Shown here in pieces: positions 22,085-33,300 of a DNA stretch of 64,000 nucleotides (position 1 is its first letter; each line of letters starts with the position of its first letter). Under the pieces are notes generated by a model. It was given only the letters and a program-made list of their open reading frames with translations. It was not told the DNA's origin and ran no database searches. This DNA comes from Sanderia malayensis (Eukaryota > Cnidaria > Scyphozoa > Semaeostomeae > Pelagiidae), in assembly GCA_013076295.1 (NCBI GenBank), contig RQOL01000906.1, positions 2,170,001 to 2,234,000 on the forward strand, written 5' to 3'. The translations under genes were made by a program, and so were the position numbers.

Positions 22085-22256
22085 TTTGTCACGTTTGGCG
22101 AGCAATCAGAGCAGTTTTGAAGTTTCTGTGGCCTAAAAAGAGTTCCTGATCCTGTTGTTGTTGCTCATCTTTCTTGTTCGTTGAAATATTACTATACCGC
22201 CCACTTTTCTAATCTTTCATTCATTCTCTATCAGGTCAGGTTTGGATTTTTTTGGT
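22085..22256. promoter_or_regulatory. 172-bp bidirectional promoter interval
   Basis: Only 172 bp separate the start codons of two genes read in opposite directions (BAR-PH-ArfGAP on minus, small PH protein on plus). Both promoters and 5' UTRs must share this interval unless an untranslated exon lies elsewhere. No TATA box is evident. Confidence 0.55.
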
Positions 22257-22729
22257 ATGGGGGAGCAGGATTCTAGAGAAAGCTTCGAAGGACATCTTAT
22301 GAAGAAATGCAGAAGAACAGGACGATGGAAACAAGTTTTTGCAAAAGTTACAACAAATTCTTTAACGTACGGTGAATCAGACAAGGTATAGATCAAAGCT
22401 TGTATGTGTGTTGTCATTATTTATTCAGCAGACCTTACCCAATCTTTGAAAAATGTTTTTATTTCCATAAACATTATTCACAGTTTCTGATTTTTAATTT
22501 CTAGCTTATGAAGAAACAGATTTTGCTAAATGGTGCTGTAATAAAAGATCTTGACGAAGAAGAAGGAAAGACAAATCATTTCACAGTGAAGCCAGAGAAT
22601 GTCAACAGAACTTTTCATTTTTCAACAAGCAACCAGGATGAGCATAACAATTGGCTCCAGGCATTGTGCATGGCAAGAATGGCAGGACCAGGAAAATCAG
22701 AGAGTTCAGAAGCTTGCACTATTCAATAG
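22257..22729 (+). CDS. Minimal single PH-domain protein
   Basis: Two exons (22257-22385, then from 22505 to the TAG at 22727-22729) encode about 118 residues. Almost the whole protein is one PH domain: FEGHLMKKCRRTGRWKQVF (strands 1-2 with the basic phosphoinositide-binding loop), HFTVKPENVNRTFHF, then NNWLQALCMAR as the C-terminal helix with its invariant Trp. The intron is gt..ag in phase 0. A protein of this size with nothing else attached probably acts as a phosphoinositide-dependent membrane adaptor. It is not close enough to any named family for a symbol. A strong donor-like gtaagaat at 22753 follows the stop, so a 3' UTR intron leading towards 23374 is possible. Confidence 0.8.
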
Positions 22730-24360
22730 ATAAGGCATTGGTCGTTATCTTGGTAAGAATCTATCATATTGACATATCTTTAGAAATGTTGTATCAACTT
22801 TTTATGCTAATGAGCAACAACTTAACATGTAGCTGTATGAAGTAAAAAAGCAATTACAATATTATTTCAAATTCATATTAATTGAAGTTTACAATCAAAT
22901 TCACTTATCAAGCTTACAAATAGCTAATAAATCAACATCAAAAGCTCAATTAATTTTACCAAAATTAAATCTACTAAATTTTAAGCAATTGTACCTCTAA
23001 AAATTTGATCATTATAGAACTTTTAAGCTCTATGATAAAATTAGTCTAATAATTAAATGCTCTAAAACTAAATTTTAATTTTGAAAGATAAAAAGAAATT
23101 GCACTTGGCATTGACAACAAGTTTCTATAAACTGAAAGCAGTTTGCAAAATGCTTGATTTGATATAAAATGATAAAAATAAAATACTTGAAAAGTTAATA
23201 CCATTGACACTCAATGTTTCTGTATGATTAATTCTTGTTTGTAAATGTCTTTGCCTTGTTGATTGTGGCATGAGCATTTATTGTCAACAAAGCAATCATT
23301 TGGTATTTGTAGCATGACCATTACTATTTGCTGCATAGTTGCCACTTTTGTGACCAGATTTGCCATTTTCTTCAGATAACTCCTTCAAACTATGCACGTT
23401 TGCAAAGCAGCTCTCTGAATCAGCCCTCACACCTGGAATCAATCAGAGAAAATTACCGCATATGCTTCAGCACTAAGGGTGAAATATCAGTCCGCTCAAT
23501 CCGCGACACTTTAGTCTGCAGTGATGGCAATTACAAATAACATGCGCACAACCCTCGATGGAACATACACAGCTAACGTTTTAATGTTGACATTGAAAAA
23601 TTTAGCACAATTAAAGATATTAACTTGTATTTACAATGCTTCGTTTACTTAACTGCTTTGTTTTTCTTAACTATAGGCACGCAATATATTATTGACCATG
23701 TCTTAGAAGCTTAAGTTTTACCTTACGATAGAGTTTCCTTAAACACACCACGCCACACTACAAGTAACTAGAATACAAATAAAAACTCAAACATTCTTCA
23801 ATTTGAGCCACTCTCCCCGCTTCTGTGGTCGTTCAAATTATCCGGAGAATATACTGTATACAAGCAAGATTACATAAGAGAACCTTGTCCTTATTTTGCG
23901 TGTATAAGAAGGTTACATGGTATTAACCAATCTTTGTTCTCTTTTGTTATCTTTGTGCAAAGTAAGCAAGCGGAATATTATTGACAGTTTATGAAAAATA
24001 TGAATTTTTTATAGAAAATTTTGAACAGTTTCTATACATGTATGTATGTATGTATGTATGTATGTATGTATGTATGTATGTATGTATGTATGTATGTATG
24101 TATGTATGTATGTATGTATGTATGTATGTATATATATATATATTCATTCACGCTCTTTTAATTGATCTGGATTCTCAACTTATTATTATATTGCATGATA
24201 GCACACAATAACACACCACACAGCCCAATTAATTATTGGTCAACAAAACACATTACAGCATTGCAGTATTGCAGGAGTTATTCGCAATTAAAAACTTATT
24301 CGGTAAGAAACATTGCTTGCGATTAACAACTATCGAAAAAACTGCGGCCGCGCTAGTGCA
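22730..24360. other. Intergenic with possible orphan exon at 23374-23540
   Basis: This AT-rich interval lies between two convergent genes. At 23374 an acceptor-like ttcttcag is followed by an open stretch starting ITPSNYARLQSSSLNQPSHL and ending at a TAA (23538-23540). It could be an alternative 3' exon of the PH gene, but no donor in the right phase was found. Otherwise only a microsatellite is recognised. Confidence 0.3.
24037..24143. repeat. (TATG)n microsatellite
   Basis: About 23 uninterrupted TATG units are followed by a short TA run. The open frame across it (YVCM repeats) is an artefact of the repeat. Confidence 0.98.
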
Positions 24361-24361
24361 A

Positions 24362-27300
24362 CTATACATCGCTGCTGCGCAGCTTGGCACGAATACATTG
24401 ATACTTACTGTCACTCAACGAGGTACTGCTTGTGCGGAGGAGTCCTCGTTTTCGCACAACAATAGCTATGACGACACACAGCACAACAATAACAACAACA
24501 CACGCGACACCCAGACCAATAGTCGACCTTTTGAAGGAATCTTTGTCGCCCTGTGCGCGGCGAATTGATTCTTCGTGCTCTTTCTCAGCTTTGCTGTGTT
24601 TTGTTTTCATCAGGTTGATCTTCTGCAGCAACTTGCTCAGGTCTTGGCTCTCGCGGAATACACACTTCGAGTTGGTGACATCTTTACATCGCTTCATGGA
24701 GAAGAATACATTGTCCGGAATATCTTTGACGTTTGTGTTGGCTTTTATGATCTTACTCAATGTCAAGCTGTTGACCATTTTTATCTCCTAAAAAGATAAG
24801 TCACAAGCTCCATAATATCAATGCCCGTGTCGCAATTAACCTCACATTGCTATACCTTCTTAGAATTTCACGCTATACTATACTTCTATGCTATACTTCT
24901 AGCAATAAACAATAACTCCGCATGTATAGATATGCAGTTCAATCATTTGGAAGGACAAGTCACAGTCACAGCTCCATCCAATCAAAATCAGAGTACTGTG
25001 TTGGAATCACGTTTGGTGTATCTCGGTCTCAGACATGCGTTTATATATCCCGAGCGTACAAGAACGAGCATGGCCCATAACAGGAAGGTAACACTGTATT
25101 AGCATCGAGAGTTTAAAACAAAAGAGACTGCAAACCTCTTTTGACATTGTCGATTCGTACCAGAATCGATCACCATCCCTGATACGCAGAAGGCCTTCGA
25201 TGAATATCTTTTGAAACGTTTCCCCAAGCTCTGAATCTGGCATATGGTCTTCTGCAAGACCCCCTATCCAAAGGTCGATATTGTTGATGTCTTTATACAG
25301 AGTCTTCAACTTCGAAGCGACTGCTGTGTCCTTGGTTATCTCTGAAAAGTCTTGCAAACCTGATAAGATAAAATTTGAGTTTGAGTGTCAAGTATTTACC
25401 CCCGACAAATGTCGACTTTGCGTTGAGCTATCAACGAGTCTATCACTTCCACAGGGAGGTAGCATTGCTTCAATCTGCACTTGCCTTTTAGACCCAGTAA
25501 TTTTCGTACAGAATTGTAATCAGGCAGGCCGTGATCTCTGCCTCGCTGAATATTCATAGCTGCTAAATCGAGGCCATTGCCACGACCGACCGGAAAAAGG
25601 ACGTTTCTCAACTCATCAATCATCAGTGTGTCGATCTTCTGCGCAGGCATCATTACCGTGCCTCTGATGATTGGTTCGATGCCTCCCTCCTCCACAACTC
25701 TCTCCGGGTGGAAGTAGCTTTCTCGCAGCAGTAAATGACCGTATTTCGAAACATTCCATTTCTCGTCGAATCTGAATATATGCGTGTTTACTTGACTGTG
25801 TCCAAACCTAAATTGAAAAGATATGTAACATGGATGTTCCAATCATACATTTCAAGATCATATGCAATGCTATATAGAGGCCTTGTAGAAGGAGAACGCT
25901 ACGTGTGGTGTGCCATGTACCCAAGGACAATACTGTGATAAATGTCCTTATAGTGAGCAAGACTTCATAGAGAGGCTGACAGAGAATGTATTCTATTTAC
26001 TGCTACAAAAACTGCTACATGCAAGGCAGTATTCCCTAGTACGCATTACGCTATTCTATTCCAGCAATAACACGGTATTGTTGTTTAAGCAAGCATCATC
26101 AATATAATAACACCACTTATTACCTTACACCAAACAATAATGATTTGTACCTGAAGGCTGCCGTTGCAAAGACATTCGATACAGTGGCATCAATGCTCGA
26201 GTTGTATCCTTTGTATGCTGGGACGTTTGATGCTCCAACCAGTGCTGGAAGGTACTCGCGGAAGACAATGGCTTGGTGCTCCGCAGTGACAATGCGCTTG
26301 GCGTACTTAAATATCTCTTCGTCGGTTGCCTGTGTTGTTGAAAAAGGAGTTGGTAAGCAAGACCGGTAAAGCGTGATTAACCAAAGCAATAATAGCAAAA
26401 ATTTATAAACAAGACAGCGAAGTAAGATTAGAAGATGGAGAAAGGTCTTTGTAATATAATCTGGAAGCAAAAGCTGTAATGAATAATCAATATGCATCCA
26501 CAATCTTCTCCCTCTCTGTCTTAAACTGGCTGCATTGAAGTCGCAAGCATACGTACCTGAGGGTTTTTCTTCTTGTATTCATCACACAATCTATTATGCT
26601 CTAACACAAACAATGTGTGAAGCATGATAAGTCCTGGTGCAACATTTGAACGCGTGTCGCCGGCCACTCGAAGCTGCGCCGGAGTCCGTCCAACTGGGTT
26701 GTCATTTTCCAGTCCCTCCCGGTTTTTCTAGAAAACAAAAATGTTTACACACTTGACGACATTTGGATTTGTTTTTCTGGTATTGCGCTTCACAACTGAA
26801 CACCTTGCAAACTATACTGATATGCATCGTCACAATGCGATTCAGTGCAGCTTTTTAGCGCATCAAATGCGTGAATACGAGTTTTCTCACCGGAATAATT
26901 CCATCCTCATCAAGTTTGAGTTTTCCATCGACCATTGATCGAAGTTTTTTGCAACGGGATTCGGTAGAGCCATAAACGTCAGTAGCATCGATGTAAGAAG
27001 ATATTTTATTCACTTGCTCTCTAGGGAAGCCATTAGGTTGCGATCCCGTACACCTGGGAGATATATCAACGTCAAGATGTTGATGCAAAGTACATGATAA
27101 CATGTGATGTATACAAGTGTTAGACGCACTTCTTCAGCCAAGGTAATAGGAATCAATAGAGACAATGATTTGAACATTGGATACTTTCAATGCTACATTG
27201 TAAATATTGTAGCAAAGGGAAGGCCTAAGAGACATACCTGTTGTAGGTTGATCTTGAGAAAGGTAGGTATTTACCTCCAACTTTATCCTGGTCAAAATGT

Positions 27301-30300
27301 GGATCACCCTAAAATTGGAACATTAATCAAATCTATGTCTGTGTGATGCATGAAGTACTTTGCGTGTAGAGAAGTAGTTTCCACTTTTCTGTGGCAACTG
27401 TCAACTAAAAGGTAACTGAATACATTTTACGGCTTTGGGAAATGGTAAGGTAATTAGTGAAAAGCTTTGCATACCTTTGGGACAGTAATTTGCATCCAGA
27501 CCTCGTTCAAGTGTCCCTGAAATTCAAATCTCGGCAGGGGGCTGGAAAAGTCCAAATCATGTGCAAGAAACTGTCAAAAATAAAAACATAATTGTTGCAC
27601 TGTGGTTAACTAGACTCTGCAGATACATTCAGCTGCCTAACAGAAATGCATTCACTATAACTATACCTTATAAATACATCCAATGTAACTATACTATAGC
27701 GTATTATAACTAGCTGATTTTAGGTAGTGGTGCGTTGTTTATCTATGAAAATAATAACAAACACTTACTTGGCCATAATGAACGAATAGGTCGCTGAGTC
27801 CTCTTTCACTTTCAACCCACTCTTTCTAAAATAACGCAAAGTATTATTGATTAACATCGGGTGTAATTACGAGATAACAGCAATCTGCAGATGTTATGTT
27901 TATGTATGCATAGTGTTTTCCACTGTATACGCGATAGCAGTAGTTTATGCTACACTGTACACTGTATTATCATGATGTTCGTATATTGATCAGGTATGCA
28001 AGTATGCAGGTCTCAAACGCTCACTGTATGCTCTACTCTTCTGCATGCTGTAACATTAATTGTATACTCTTCTGCATGCTGTAACATTCACTGTATACTC
28101 TTCTGCATGCTGTAACATTCATTGTATACTCATCTACATGCTGTAACATTCACTGTATACTCATGTGCATGCTGTAACATTCACTGTATACTCTGCATTA
28201 CACTGTATTATAATAATATGCAAGTAAACAGACCTGCATAAACAGCTCGTTGCTAATGTGCCTCGCCGCAGGCCTGGTCGAGCCATAGCCACTGTTCTCA
28301 TTTGGGTATGGGCAGGTTTTATCTTTACGTTGCTTTGGTGTGCAAGAGCCTGCCGGCATTGAAATGTCGTCAACATACTTGCTTGGCACAAGCCGTCTGA
28401 GATTCTCCTTCGCAGCTCCCCAATGCAAGTACTGCATGTTGTTCGATACTCCATCGAATTGCCTAATCGTGCGTGAAAAAGTGGTAACAAAATATAATTC
28501 ATTCATTGTTGATTATTTTCTAATTCATCTACCCGCAGATTCACTGTGTGAAGATCAACTCGCCAAGATGCACATGGATCAACCAAGTCTGATCGTTGAT
28601 ACAAGCAAATAAAGTTTTCTTGTAAATTAGTGCACGATTTAAGCTTCTGCAAGGGCTTCTTGGTGGAAGTTTTCATTTGTTTTAAGATTACAAGATTACG
28701 AGTGAAAATCGTCTGCATGTGAACTCTGGCAATCTCGAATTTCAAAGGGAAAGTGAAACAAGTTGTCATTAGAGAAAAGACTGTGAAGTATCCGAAATAA
28801 CCAAGCTTGGATTACCTTGCTTTCGTTGCAACTGGGACTGGCATACCAGGTAGCCACATCTTTCCATTGGGACATATGGAGCTGACTGTTTTATTTCGAA
28901 TGTAAACGCGAGCATCGATGGTAACTTTGGCCGTCGCTGTTCTGGTCACGTTGCCAGTTTTGGAGTTTTCCACATTGATGTCATAAGTGAAGGATTGCAT
29001 CGCCAGGCCCGTCAATGGAATCGCGGGGTGTAACTTCAGCTTCAAGGATCTTTTATCCGGATTAACATCAACACTAAAGCGTGCACCGGGCTAACATGAA
29101 GAAATTATTGTATTTGAAGTGCTACATGTTAAGCAATCACTTTGGCTATGAAGGCTAGCATCACAAAATGCTCGAATCTAAGCCTGAAAAAGGCTTAACA
29201 CTTAATTTTCCTGCACATACCTTGACGTTTACTTTTGCAATCTTAATACGTGGACATTTGGTCAGAGAAGTGAAGTTCATCTTTGTCACGTTCACCCTGA
29301 ACATTAAGCAGATACTTTTATAACACATAAAACAAAGTATAGATCCTACAAAGCTTGTCAGGTTCCTCTGCCATATCTATGACTATGAACTTAAGAAGCA
29401 AATTTTGGATTTGCAATAATTGGAAATATTTACCTGTTGTCTGTGAGGGGAGGCCGTACAAGTCGAAGAACATTTTTTGACATGACATTTGATATAATGA
29501 TTGTTTGATTGGTTGCTGGCCATTTTACACGAACTGTAATGTCACTGCTGTAATCTCGGAGACCAAAATGGGCAGCCATTTCACTTTGGCCGAGAAAATG
29601 TGTACTCGAACCAATCTCTGAAGTCTGAAGAAGCATGCATGATTAAAATAATTCATGGCAAATGCCTCAAGAATATTCTAGAGCTAAATCCAGGCGAAAT
29701 CATCCTGAGAAACCTTAAAGGATAGTTGAGATGCTTTAAACCTAAAAGACCCTAGTGGAAAGATCCTTGGAAATTCACAAAGACCTTTGGGGATCTCGAG
29801 AGACTCTTAAAGTCTTCTAATGTGGATTCGTAAGAATACTCTATAAGCTACAATTTTTCACAAAAAGAATGTGAATATTCGCCTAACAAACCTGTTTGTG
29901 TCCACTTGGATCTTCAACAGTAACTCTTGCACCGTAACTGTCACAAAGTTTTGCTTTATTACAGCCACACCTAAAACAGTTGACAGGTATATTCCACAGT
30001 ATATCAGCAAAGGAACAAGCTTAAGCTACAAAACATACTGCAGCCTCCATTACAACTGACAGCCTCGTAACCATTATAATATAAAATCTACGGTGAAAAT
30101 ACCTATGGAAGACTTGAACTCGCAACCAGCTCTTTTGATTTCCACCGACATTCTCGTAGAATACAGCAGGGCCAATGTTTGCTGCAATTATTATGTCTTC
30201 ATCGCCGTCATCTTTTCGGAAATTAAAGAAAGCACGTTGTTGAAAAGTATTAAACTTTGAAACAGTAAATGATATTTAATGAAAAAGTTGTGTTGCAGTA

Positions 30301-33300
30301 GGAGGAATAACAAGATAGGGTTTGATCACTGCTTGATAAAAAGAAAGGCTGGCTTTTAATTCCATTGTAATTGTATCACAGTATAAAGAAATGAAACTTC
30401 TTACTATCGAAGTCGAACTTCATTAGTCCTCGTCCCAGGCCTGTATACGTCATTCCATACTCACTAGAAACCTGTTGATAACATATAAACAATTTTTCAG
30501 TGCTTTTATCTTTGGGGCACTCCCTCGTAGATTTAAGTATCTGCATAATACAAGATAATTTTTATGTCGTCGAATTCTGACCGAACGAAATCCTTCTTCA
30601 TTTCGGAGCATGGTAAGCATTGGGATTAACGATTTCGCAATAACAAAAATCATGATTACAAAACTATCTCTTTTGCGCTTACTCTAATTCAATTCCGCTA
30701 ACTGTTTAGTAATGTCTTGTCGATTTAATTAGTGCGAGTATTATTCGATTAGAGTCTCCTATCATTTGCTTTGCAACAAAATTGGAAAAATGTTCTTTGA
30801 CATAAGCAAACAAGATAAGCGCACAATCAAATCTGCTTTCTGTTTGTAGAAATATTCGAATTGTTCTTAATCTTTCAAATCTGACAAGTAATTTGACGCA
30901 GTGAATGCGTCATTATCATTAATTCTAATTAGATCAAAGTTGTAATTTGTTTTTCGACCTGAAGAAAGAGCCGCAATTGCTTGATTTGACTTTACGAGTT
31001 TAAAACTCCAGTAAAAAGACTAGAGGAATGTGCTAGATAATCGTAGTAAACAAGCTGTCAATGTTTGCTACATTAAGATTCAACAAAGATTTATATTCAG
31101 CTTTTCTAGAAGTGGATGATGTGAACTCCCTAATCCGGGATGGGCCCCTTTGAAAGAGTTGATTGCATCTCACTGTCATGTGATTATTCAGCCCCGCATT
31201 TTTCGTCAGTTGCTACGTAGAGAATATGCGGAGATCTGGGCTGAGGAACGCATGATCCTATCTGGGTGGGCTAGCCTGTTTACACGCGATATCAAGTTGT
31301 ACTTTAATAGAACTTTAAAACAAAGCAGACAGCTTGGCAAAGAGAACAATCCAATTCTCTGTGTGCTGGGAATTCTTATCATATGCTGATGAAGTCATGA
31401 TGTTATACCTCAGTCATCTTGCCTGCCATGCTTGTAGAAACGTTCGGACCAACATTCTTAAACAACCTCATCTGCTGCTTTCTATAAACATCATCTATTG
31501 TTGTTGATGGTGTATCAAGACCTTGAAGAAATTGAAAATAAAGGGAGTCTTGTTACAACGCCTTAAAGAAGCGAGTTGTCAAGTTTTCCTTTGCTTCAGA
31601 CTCTTACAAAACATAACTATTCGATGTGCTTTTTATTATCAAGATTACTTTATTTACCATTTGTGTTAACAAGGTCAAGGTATCCATCATTATTGAAGTC
31701 GAAAAAAGTAGCTCCCCAACCCCAGCCACCGTCTCGTACCCCAACCTGAAACGAACCAAAAAGGTTATTAGTTAATCACCTTCCAAGGAAACTTCAATCT
31801 GCATTTTGTGACAAATTACTTTTGATATCATCTATTCGATAGTTAATAGTTTGAAGGATAAAATGATATTGATTGAAGACAGATAACAGTTTACCGATGT
31901 TGAATAAGGAATTTCATGATTAAAGACTTACGTAATCAGCAACTTCGGTGAATTTTCTGTCTCCGAGATTCTTGAATAGTTTGTTTCCTTTGTTTCCGAA
32001 CATACAACCAGTTACTTCACAATTTGTAGCGTTATCAAAGATGGCGGTTGAAAACCATTCCAAGTTTCCATCGTTATTCCAATCTCCTATCGCGTGGCCC
32101 ATAGCATCCTGCAATGAAGATACATTGTGCAAAATTTCACCAGAATAAATGCCGTTTTTCCGTCTCACGTCAATATACATAGTTATTAAATATACACAAT
32201 GACGTTTGCCTATCGAAAATTATACTGCGTTTACTCACAACATCTACAATAAGTCCACATTTTTTTGTGCAATCAGTAAAAGTCTTATTGCCGTTGTTCC
32301 AGAACATTCTACTCTCTCCATAGTCGCCAGTTATGAGCAATTCTTGAAGTCCATCATTATCAAAGTCCTTGAAGCAAAAGACACGGTTTTTGAATTACAA
32401 AGGAGTCAAGAGGGGTTACTCTACAAATCAATTCCTCAAAAATTTCAAAACGTTCAGCAAAACCAACTCACAGTAAATGATGCACCAAATGTATGTGTTC
32501 CGGCATTTAATGTTGTTCTTTGCGTCCAAAGATGATCGACTTCTACACCAGCACTGACAGTAACATCTTCAAAATACCTGACAAAAATGGTAGTAGATTA
32601 GTCTGAATTAACTAACGATAGCGTCAGAAGTTCTTCTTCGAAAAACTCGAACAAATTTTTCAACATTCAGCTTTAATGCTTACCCTGGCTTTGTTTTCCC
32701 AAGATTTCGCATTAATCTAGATGCAGATGGCTGTAAAGTACAACGCAATGAATGTAAAATACAACGCAATGAATGCAGAAGGCTGGCTATTTGGTAATCT
32801 TACCCTCAAACCTACTAACGTTTGACGTTTGACAAATCTGTAATAAATCTTAGAGCAGCAGAAAACATTGCAAGGAGAAAGCTACTCACCAATCCACTTT
32901 GACTATGGAGAATCCACTCTGATACATAAATATCAGGATAGCCATCTTGATCAAAGTCACCAACACCTGACGTGAAGCCTGACAGTTTTCTCTTATTTGG
33001 AGATTGCATTGAGATATTTCTTTCTTTGGCTTCTTCACGAAAACGGCCTCCGTAATTAATGTACAAGTAGTGTTGTGTCCCTCCCATGGTAGTGACGTAC
33101 AGGTCCAAGTCTCCATCCTGATCAACGTCAACCCAAACTGCTCCATTGGCATACATTGCGGGTCCAATATTGGTTTCAATAGTTACATCTTTGAATTTAC
33201 CATTGCCTGGGCCACAATAAAATCATTGTTGTAAATATTAGTCAGATGCAAAAATAATGGTTGTGTGAAGTAAGACATGACACCAAAGAAAGACTTCCAC

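Noticed and set aside
23981..24211. Open frame with Tyr-Val-Cys-Met repeats
   Set aside because: It is translation of the TATG microsatellite.
28020..28197. CRISPR-like array
   Set aside because: The ~31-bp units are contiguous with no unique spacers, and this is an intron of an animal gene. It is a minisatellite.
28161..28502. Second minus-strand frame (113 aa) overlapping the first peroxidase exon
   Set aside because: It is a frame shadow of the exon containing QFDGVSNNMQYLHWG. That frame alone has family similarity and fits the splice phases.
31150..31389. 79-residue plus-strand open frame inside a peroxidase-gene intron
   Set aside because: No recognisable domain. It may be a fragment of a repeat but has no second copy in the window.
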